Assembly (NCBI RefSeq): GCF_020531985.1 | Contig: NZ_JAJAVQ010000006.1 | Span: forward strand, 186,001-250,000 | Reading direction: 5' to 3' | Source of the DNA: Rheinheimera aquimaris | Lineage (GTDB): Bacteria > Pseudomonadota > Gammaproteobacteria > Enterobacterales > Alteromonadaceae | DNA: 64,000 nucleotides | Shown: one piece after another, positions 63,807 through 64,000 of the stretch | How positions within the stretch are numbered: the first letter of the stretch is position 1 | Layout: every line of letters begins with the position of its first letter | Made by a program: the position numbers and the translations under genes | Notes under the pieces: model-generated | What the model was told of the DNA's origin: nothing | The model's database searches: none | The model's input: the letters and a program-made list of their open reading frames with translations, nothing else

Positions 63807-64000
63807 TGCAGCACCACGGATTGAACAATTTCTTAAATTTTACAATCAGTTATCCAGCGCCAATTTAGAGCAATTGGATAAAATTTATCACGCTGACGTC
63901 GAGTTTACTGATCCTGTACATAGCCTGGTAGGGCGCGAGGCCTTGGCGGATTACTTTAACCATGCTTATGCCCGACTGCTGTACTGCGAATTTAGCGCCG
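63796..64000 (+). CDS. NTF2-like (SnoaL-type) protein, 5' part only
   Basis: The frame opens at ATG 63796, inside the end of phrB, and is still open at the window edge (68 codons). The sequence MTTDAAPRIEQFLKFYN, then LDKIYHADVEFTDPVHSLVGREALADYF, is a clear NTF2-like/SnoaL-type domain. In related bacteria such a gene follows phrB in the stress operon with SDR and flavin-dependent genes controlled by a ChrR-type sigma factor; here only the first member is visible. Confidence 0.85.
   Translation, partial: MTTDAAPRIEQFLKFYNQLSSANLEQLDKIYHADVEFTDPVHSLVGREALADYFNHAYARLLYCEFSA

Overview
The window comes from a gammaproteobacterial chromosome, most like the Alteromonadales / Rheinheimera-Alishewanella group. 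This is inferred from protein families and gene order (dapA-bamC, perM/bepA/arsC/wrbA, DUF2066-hda, pheST-ihfA, ybgA-phrB, ydbH-ynbE-ydbL, DUF3718, DUF3081); no rRNA or tRNA gene is present to confirm it. Most of the window is ordinary core genome of moderate GC. One more AT-rich block of large signalling genes (about 18.6-29.9 kb) stands apart.

Layout. 0-4.4 kb: the end of a Kef-type antiporter, a small secreted DUF3718 protein behind a c-di-GMP-I (GEMM) riboswitch, a pyroglutamyl-peptidase homologue that has lost its catalytic Cys and His, glpK and a DUF1840 protein. 4.4-11.6 kb: a minus-strand efflux operon (membrane-fusion protein, ABC ATPase, two FtsX/MacB-type permeases) that also encodes its own sigma-54 activator and histidine kinase. 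A sigma-54-type promoter and two TGTCC/GGACA palindromes lie upstream of it. 11.8-16.7 kb: a DUF3667 membrane protein, a GH43 lipoprotein plus esterase pair, a TPR protein and a small membrane protein. 16.7-18.5 kb: an IS1182-family insertion sequence.

18.7-29.9 kb: two divergent signalling operons. One encodes REC-PAS-GGDEF-EAL and a Cache-type hybrid kinase. The other encodes a 1485-aa CHASE hybrid kinase with HPt and a REC-GGDEF diguanylate cyclase. 30.3-39.9 kb: a CstA-family transporter, a TPR-GGDEF cyclase, ydbH-ynbE-ydbL, an M28 peptidase lipoprotein and small conserved unknowns. 40.1-49.2 kb: a lysine riboswitch and lysC, a compact multibranched palindromic element, queC/queE, rmuC, wrbA, arsC and bepA. 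49.4-64 kb: perM, a PQQ sugar dehydrogenase, bcp-gcvR, dapA-bamC, a MarC-family gene, DUF2066-hda, pheST-ihfA and ybgA-phrB, ending inside an NTF2-like gene.

How the parts may work together. Three GGDEF proteins and a c-di-GMP riboswitch lie within 34 kb, so c-di-GMP is a recurring theme. lysC (behind its L-box) and dapA represent lysine/diaminopimelate synthesis. The efflux operon looks like a closed regulatory unit in which the last two genes activate the promoter of the first. The candidates most worth checking are the riboswitch-DUF3718 pair, the pseudoenzyme Pcp, the sigma-54 control region and the structured lysC/queC intergenic element.
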